A stretch of 25,891 bases of DNA from Zygnema circumcarinatum (taxonomy: Eukaryota > Streptophyta > Zygnematophyceae > Zygnematales > Zygnemataceae). Each line of letters begins with the position of its first letter. The first letter of the stretch is position 1. The notes under the pieces were generated by a model, which made no database searches, was not told the DNA's origin, and saw nothing but the letters and a program-made list of their open reading frames with translations. The stretch lies in NCBI GenBank assembly GCA_037447605.1, contig CM074810.1:3161736-3187626 (forward strand), written 5' to 3'. Below are positions 20,721 to 25,891 of the stretch, piece after piece. The position numbers and the translations under genes were made by a program.

Positions 20721-20996
20721 TTCAGGAGGGAGGGCGGACGTTGCTTCCAAAACTCCGCCTGCTGGCGCTGAACCCTGTCCGATTCGCGGCTGCCTGTTAG
20801 TAAGTGAGTCGCTGAGAGCCGTCGGATTTCTAAGATCTACGGCCAGAAGGGTTCAGGGCCAACTAGAAACCTTCAAGGTACAAGTAGATCGCTGGTTTTA
20901 GTTGTAAAACTGACAAGATCACAGAACCAAAGTAGATCTGAATTTCACTTGATGAAGTTGAATATGCTAGAGTGGAATCGGACCAGTAGGGGGCAG

Positions 20997-21090
20997 GGTA
21001 AGACCGTACAAAAAACCGTACATCTTCGTACAGTACGTACAGTACTGTGTACAAGCATAGGCTTCATAGCCCGTACGAGTCCGTACGGAT
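20997..21090. promoter_or_regulatory. GTAC-rich cluster upstream of SmF
   Basis: About eight to ten GTAC tetramers fall in roughly 95 bp, several as CCGTAC and one as the palindromic run GTACAGTACGTACAGTAC. GTAC is the core bound by plant SBP/SPL proteins and the copper-response element core. The cluster may instead be a repeat related to those at 6448-6967 and 8816-8858. Confidence 0.45.
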
Positions 21091-21166
21091 CTGCTCCCCC
21101 TCTTCTTTCCTTATGGAGAACGGAAAGAGGGACGGCACTCTGCAAGCTGACACGTGGCTATCGGAG

Positions 21167-21194
21167 AGAAACCCTGAGGGAGAAACCCTGAGGG
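21167..21194 (+). repeat. Tandem 14-bp repeat in SmF leader
   Basis: AGAAACCCTGAGGG is repeated exactly twice, head to tail, ending 6 bp before the SmF ATG. Confidence 0.8.
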
Positions 21195-21200
21195 AGAGCC

Positions 21201-21208
21201 ATGGCGGT

Positions 21209-21256
<48 letters not shown>

Positions 21257-23173
21257 GGTGTCATGCTCTTTTGTTTTTTGTTTTTGTTTTTTGAAACCTC
21301 TCCGTTTCGCCTACCTTTCAGCCACTTTCTTTCCATATCCTTCAGGAAATTTGGAAATTCTATGCAATTTCATAATTTTCCGTCATTTTTTCTCAAGTAG
21401 AAAGCATCCCGTCGGCCCAGTTTCAAGCTTTAAGAATTAGGGCTGACGACAGGGCCTTTCTGGAGATCACGTTGTCTTCTTATCTTTAATTTCGTGATAT
21501 AGAATAAACCCTCTCCCTTTCCTCCCTCCCTTTTCTCCCTCCCCACTTCCAGGCGAGGTTCTGAAATTCTCCAATTTATCCAATTCAGCTTAAAGGAGTC
21601 GGGTTGGAAAAATTTAGGGTTTCCGTGTTTTAGGGTTACAGTGTTTCTGGGGTTCAGTGCTCCTTTATCTTTTTAGGGTTCAGGGCTTTGGGTGGTTATG
21701 TGGACATTTGAAATTAGGTTTAAGTTGAGTGGGTGAAGTGATTGGGGGTGGGACTTACAGACCGTTCCGGTGAACCCGAAGCCATTTTTGAATGACTTGA
21801 CAGGAAAGCCTGTTATTGTGAAGCTCAAATGGGGGATGGAGTATAAAGGTGCGCGCTTTTTGCCCTCCCTCCCTCCCTCCCTCCCTCCCTCCCTCCCTTC
21901 AATCCGGCTCTGATAGGCTAGTGAGCAGCTTTTGGAGCTCCTGCACTCCTCTCTCTTCCTTTTCTCGCCTCTGCCTTTTTTCCGCCCTTCTTTCCCCCTC
22001 TAGCAGATCCAACCATTCCTGCTGTTTATTATAATTGCCGCATTGTCTTTCTGGCAGGCTATTTGGTCTCCGTGGATTCGTACATGAATTTGCAGGTACG
22101 TGCTAAATTTTGGAATAAATTTTAGTCAAGCTTTTGCATTTAAACTTTATTTTTCTCTTTTTTAGGGTTTTGTTATGATTGTTTTGGTTGTAGGTTTCAC
22201 TAGGGGTCTCTAAGTTTGAATACATGCGAGATAGGCTCATTGAGTGAGCAAGGAAGTCAGAACCGCTTCAATATGCAGAGAAGAACTCGTCACCCAGTCA
22301 CCTGCTACAGCACATCAGTGCAGGAATTTGGTGGTTGCATATAATACCGTGCAGTGTCTATTTAAAGTGTTCATGATAAATTTATGAGCTAGATATCTGC
22401 TGAAGCCCGTAATTGTTTCATTGGTCTATACGTTTTCTCGATTCAAAGATAGGAGTTTCTTCCCTTGTACCATATTGCTTTATTGGTTTCTGGGCTTAAG
22501 GAAGGGTCTTGCTGTGTGGGCCCATTGGCGGGCAGCTGGCAAGCACAGAGGAGTATATTGACGGGCAATTCACAGGCAATCTTGGGGAAATACTTATCAG
22601 GTAATGCGATGGAACTAAATTGGTTTCTACACTCTGTTTCTGATTTTCCATCCCCCTCTGCTTCGTTCTCCGTAGTTGAATTACTGCCTTCAGATCTCAC
22701 CCGCTCCTTTCCCTGCTCGCTTCTTTCTTCCTTTTCCTCTTCCTTTCCCTTTCTTCCTTTGTTAGGTTCCCTTTGCACCTTAATCCCTTACCCATCTTCC
22801 TCTCCTTTCCCCCTCTCTCCCCATTTCCCGACCCCTATCTCCTCTCTCCCTCTCTCCCTCCCTCCTCTCTCTCCTCCCGCTGCCCTAACCTGTCCCTTAG
22901 TTGGCAATTCACTATAGCATGTTTCCCTCTTGATGCATGCCCCGTCATTCATTTTCATTTGGAGTTCCTTCCAACCAGGCACATGGTTCACCTCCGAGCC
23001 TTAGGTTTTAAGCAAAAGATGCTTTGAAGTAGAAGAAAATGCCATAATGAAACTTCTATGACTTCTGTACTTTTGTGGTTATTGCTGCATTGGTTATGCA
23101 AAGCAGGTGTAACAATGTGCTCTACTTGCGAGGTGTACCAGAAGACGAGGAAATACAAGAGGAAGGGGAGTAA
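21201..23173 (+). CDS. SmF (SNRPF): Small nuclear ribonucleoprotein F (SmF), 5 exons, complete
   Basis: Exons: 21201-21206, 21761-21848, 22058-22095, 22536-22600 and 23107-23173. Exon phases join and give 87 residues (human SmF is 86). The protein begins [18 protein letters not shown] and continues through the Sm1 motif ([23 protein letters not shown]). It then runs through [11 protein letters not shown] and the Sm2 motif ([15 protein letters not shown]) to an acidic tail after VPEDEE. SmF is one of seven Sm proteins forming the ring around the Sm site of U1, U2, U4 and U5 snRNAs in the nucleus. The first coding exon holds only ATG GCG. Its donor (GTGGGC) is weak and runs straight into a CT repeat, so the first exon is the least certain part. 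It is supported by the MAT start typical of plant SmF. Other introns have GTGCGC, GTACGT and GTAATG donors and CAG acceptors. Confidence 0.95.
21212..21255. repeat. (CT)22 microsatellite at SmF intron 1 donor
   Basis: A pure CT tract of 44 bp starts a few bases after the proposed GTGGGC donor of intron 1. Length changes here would alter the donor context. Confidence 0.95.
21615..21685 (+). promoter_or_regulatory. Repeated TTTAGGGTT (telo-box-like) motifs in SmF intron 1
   Basis: TTTAGGGTTT, TTTTAGGGTTA and TTTTAGGGTTC occur within about 70 bp in the first intron. They are the reverse complement of the telo-box AAACCCTAA, found near transcription starts of plant translation and growth genes. 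Confidence 0.5.
21863..21898. repeat. (CCCT)n microsatellite in SmF intron 2
   Basis: About nine CCCT units lie near the 5' end of intron 2, about 15 bp after the donor. Confidence 0.9.
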
Positions 23174-24216
23174 TTGCTAATTGGCATACAGTAGATGAGC
23201 CTGTTCAATGGAGGGATTACCTAAGCAGCTGCAAATAGGAGGGTGACGGCTTTTCTTCCTCTGCCATGGCTTTTTTGCTACATGATTGATAAGTCAATTT
23301 TTTTTTTTTTTAAATGGTTGAAGAATAGCGGCAACACAATTAATGCCATTTTTCACATTTAGCGACAGAAAGTTGCTTTAGGCCTTGAGGCTATGTCCTT
23401 ACCTCAATATGAAGGAGGCCCGTTTGCAGTTCTAGGAAACGGTCAACGGAACGGTCAACGGAACGGTTTAGTGTACATGTAGCTTCCGATTCATGCGCTT
23501 CAATGGAATGTGAAAGAAAGGAAGTTATCGAGAACGTTTTGCGGAAATGGCTTGTTTCAGGTTCAGTTTCAGTTTTTTGGTGCATCTTTTTGTTCTCACG
23601 TAAACTGATGAATTTAATATCGGAGGAGGCCCACTCTTTTGCCTCGTTAAAAACAAGAAAAAAAAAAACAAATAAACAGAGTACACTCCCCACTTGCAAA
23701 CTTTAAAAACCAAAAGCGAAATCTAACTCTCCTTTCACTCCATTCAGTTCTGCTCCGTTCCGTTCGGTCACGTTGACAAGGACGGCTGTAACTGGATCAC
23801 GATTAGGGTTATGTTGTCATCCCCCTTCCGTTCCGTCAGTGCGTACTGAACTAGCGTGTAGCTTGTCTTGTCTAGTGCTTGTCTTCTTAAATTATTTTGC
23901 TTGTTGAGGCCGCATCTTTCACATGTGTGTCCACATCATTCTTTTTTGTGCAGTGCCCTCTTTGAAACTTTGGTCGCATTAACGAAGTAAAAGTATCAAG
24001 GGGATAAGCGCCCATCCTTCCCATTGTCACTGTGGCTTATTCGTGTGGTGGGGAAATGATGGCAAGGCCTTGTAAAGAAATGGATGCGATTATTGTAGAT
24101 GATTTTTTTATTACGGAAATGAAGAGTCCCGAAGGGCCAACTGTTACGAAATGTTTCGAGGGTGTGTTTCCTCCTTGTTTATTTTTAGCATGGTAGTCGT
24201 CCAGAACATCTCCTAA
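23174..24216. other. SmF 3' region and intergenic DNA
   Basis: No recognised gene. It includes a T-run (23299-23313), an A-rich stretch (23650-23672), and a tandem GGTCAACGGAAC repeat (about 23441-23468). A loosely inverted version (CCGTTCCGTTCGGTCACGTTGAC) lies near 23757-23779, so a small decayed inverted-repeat element could span the interval. Confidence 0.4.
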
Positions 24217-24297
24217 TAGGGGGTGTCAGACTTAACAAAATGTTACGAATATCGAGTTCTTAGTATTACGAGGATTTTTTAAGTCTGACACCCCCTA
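24217..24297. mobile_element. Short perfect inverted-repeat element (MITE-like)
   Basis: The arms TAGGGGGTGTCAGACTTAA (24217-24235) and its exact complement (24279-24297) enclose a 43-nt spacer. The outermost TA on both sides could be a TA target duplication, as for Tc1/mariner-derived miniature elements. The 81-bp unit could equally be a stable hairpin or cruciform. It encodes no protein. Confidence 0.65.
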
Positions 24298-24921
24298 ATG
24301 TTGATGTTAGGGGTCCTCGGGCCCGCCATGAGGCCCATCGCCCTGTTGTACGGCCTTTCCCTATGTTGCGGCTGCCGTACGGCTGGCGGGCAGAATGAAA
24401 TCTTTCTGAGAGGGGCGAGGGCGTCCCAGGGCAGCGCAGGAAGAAACTTACACCAATGGCAACGTGCCACGTAATATGAGGCTGACGTGGCAGTGTATAA
24501 CCTTTTGCAGGAGCGGCACAGAGCCGGCTCTATGATGAGCTTCTATGTTGCTGTTTCATGAGACAGCTAACTGGAACATTGGAAATTAGTTTCTGAAACT
24601 ACTGAGACTAGAACTGTGACCTGCATGGAACCTCTGGCGAAAATCTTGCTTCCGTACGCGCAGGGGTGGGCGGACTACTTTTGGCAATATTTCCGCACAC
24701 ATTATGATAAAAATAAATTTCTGGCAACTGCAGGGGTGCAGCAGTGTAGGCTCTGGAATTTGGGCGGTGGCTCCGTCTCCTGCAGAGAGAGAGAGCGAGA
24801 GAGGCACTGCAACGGGAGAGTGGGAGAGTGGGAGAGGGGGAAGGGGGAGGGGGAGGGGGAGGGGGAGGGGGAGAGGGGAGAGGGAGAGGGAGGGAAGGGG
24901 GAGATAGCGATCGGCGCAGTC
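24298..24921. promoter_or_regulatory. Upstream region of CCDC47-like gene
   Basis: Probable promoter and 5' leader. It includes CCACGTAA and GACGTGGCA (ACGT-core elements, 24468-24490) and a purine-rich leader with (GA)n and (GGGGGA)n repeats (24784-24902). No clear TATA box is placed and no other gene is seen. Confidence 0.45.
24836..24872. repeat. (GGGGGA)n microsatellite
   Basis: About six G-rich hexamers lie within a longer purine-only tract (24821-24904) just upstream of the CCDC47-like ATG. The G-runs could form a quadruplex on the plus strand or in the mRNA leader. Confidence 0.85.
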
Positions 24922-25891
24922 ATGGCGCGCATGCGGCTGCTCTTCTTTCGGCTGGACCGACTATGGTGGTGGCTGGCAGTGCTCTCCATTCTTTCTGTTC
25001 TCGGGCATGAGATCTCTCGCAGCAGCGGCTATGGTGTCGCAGACGCAACGGAGCTTGAAGGCTTTGGAGACGAGATGGATCTTGAAGAGGAGGAGGACGA
25101 CGGCCTCCCTCTGCTTAGTCCTCCTGTAAAGCCAATAAGGTCTGGATTTCACACAGACAGGGGTCCTCCTGCAGCTGAAAAGAAGAGAGAGGGAGAGGGA
25201 GAGGGAGAGGGAGAGGGAGAGGGAGGGGGAGGGGGAGTGCGGACTTCGCCGGAGAGAGAGATTGAGGATTCGGAGGAGGAGGAATTAGAGGACGTGAGGG
25301 AGAGAGATATTGGTCGGAGAATGACAGAAGCAGTGTGGGATGATGAAGAATTTGAAGGCGTTCCGGTGGGAGAGGAGACTGTGGAGGAGGCTGGGAAGAA
25401 GGAGAGAGAGTTGAAAAAGCAGAAACCGAAGAGAGAGAGCCTTTTTTCAAGAAAGTCAGGAGCTCAGGGTTTCAAGAGACCCTCTGGTCCTTTAGGGTAT
25501 GTAGTTGAAGCGTTGTCAGGCCTGTTTCTTGCATTCTATGCAGTGAATTATTGGCTAGGAAGGAAAGAAAATGAGAAGCTTGCGCTGGCGTGGGCCGAGC
25601 AATTTGCTTCAGATAATGCGATATTTGAGAAAAATTTTAGTCTTTTAGGCTCAGGAGACGGTGTAGATGACCCTTTGATGATGAAGGAGGGACAGAATGT
25701 ATTCAAATTCTACGCCTCAGGTCGACGATTCTGCGAGGGGCTGCTTGCTACTCTTGACTTGCGGAATCGACACGACCTAATTTCTGTTATGTGGTACAAC
25801 CTTGTCCCCAAGAAGGACCTGCTCACTGTTGAAGTGTACATGAATGAAGATGCAATGGATCCCTTCGTTTTGGCGGTTACAAAGCGCAAAC
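24922..25891 (+). CDS. CCDC47: CCDC47-like (DUF1682) ER membrane protein, first exon, cut by window end
   Basis: The frame is open from ATG 24922 to the window end (323 codons, no stop). The N-terminus is basic then hydrophobic (RLWWWLAVLSILSVLG), a signal sequence or anchor. A long acidic and low-complexity region follows, with a Gly-Glu run encoded by a GAGGGA microsatellite (25185-25237). A membrane segment lies at about residues 193-213 (YVVEALSGLFLAFYAVNYWLG). The DUF1682 core then begins: GRKENEKLALAWAEQFA, FEKNFSLLG, NVFKFYASGRRFCEGLL (from residue 259), RHDLIS and VEVYMNEDAMD. These blocks match plant DUF1682 proteins and animal CCDC47, a partner in the ER PAT/multipass translocon machinery for multi-spanning membrane proteins and linked to calcium handling. 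A role in plants is inference. A second in-frame ATG at 24931 is an alternative start. The C-terminal coiled coil is beyond the window. Confidence 0.9.
   Translation, partial: MARMRLLFFRLDRLWWWLAVLSILSVLGHEISRSSGYGVADATELEGFGDEMDLEEEEDDGLPLLSPPVKPIRSGFHTDRGPPAAEKKREGEGEGEGEGEGGGGGVRTSPEREIEDSEEEELEDVRERDIGRRMTEAVWDDEEFEGVPVGEETVEEAGKKERELKKQKPKRESLFSRKSGAQGFKRPSGPLGYVVEALSGLFLAFYAVNYWLGRKENEKLALAWAEQFASDNAIFEKNFSLLGSGDGVDDPLMMKEGQNVFKFYASGRRFCEGLLATLDLRNRHDLISVMWYNLVPKKDLLTVEVYMNEDAMDPFVLAVTKRK

Overview
The window reads as plant nuclear DNA. Genes are split by many short GT-AG introns, retroelement debris and microsatellites are abundant, and plant-type TATA, G-box and telo-box motifs occur. 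A front-end (delta-5 type) acyl desaturase with a fused cytochrome b5 domain points to a non-seed streptophyte. By remembered resemblance the desaturase is closest to moss and liverwort enzymes. The species cannot be named from sequence alone.

Layout. Positions 1-2281 are the inside of a minus-strand LTR retrotransposon: protease at the left edge, a broken gag, and a primer-binding site at 2268-2280. An LTR edge lies at 2282, followed by a GC-rich, retroelement-like block to about 5650. Positions 5650-7060 hold decayed repeats with a possible TA-flanked element. A promoter-like stretch (G-boxes, possible PHR1 sites, TATA) leads into a PstS-like phosphate-binding protein gene at 8485-9663, which is damaged by an in-frame stop and a frameshift. 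Next come a (AG)n tract of about 215 bp, a cluster of CCAACGG motifs and a telomere-like repeat. Positions 11855-16049 (minus) carry an intact 13-exon front-end desaturase of 484 residues. Positions 16050-20720 show no recognisable protein, but a TATA box at 20713-20719 and several splice-like segments suggest an unidentified minus-strand transcript. Positions 21201-23173 (plus) carry a complete 5-exon gene for spliceosomal protein SmF (87 residues). A perfect 19-bp inverted repeat follows at 24217-24297. From 24922 the window ends inside the first exon of a CCDC47-like (DUF1682) ER membrane protein gene.

The genes do not form a pathway. The best-supported results are the exon models for the desaturase and SmF, where every exon phase joins and the predicted lengths match the families. 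The most unusual item is the intron-bearing, signal-peptide-bearing PstS-like gene, which is apparently decaying at this locus.
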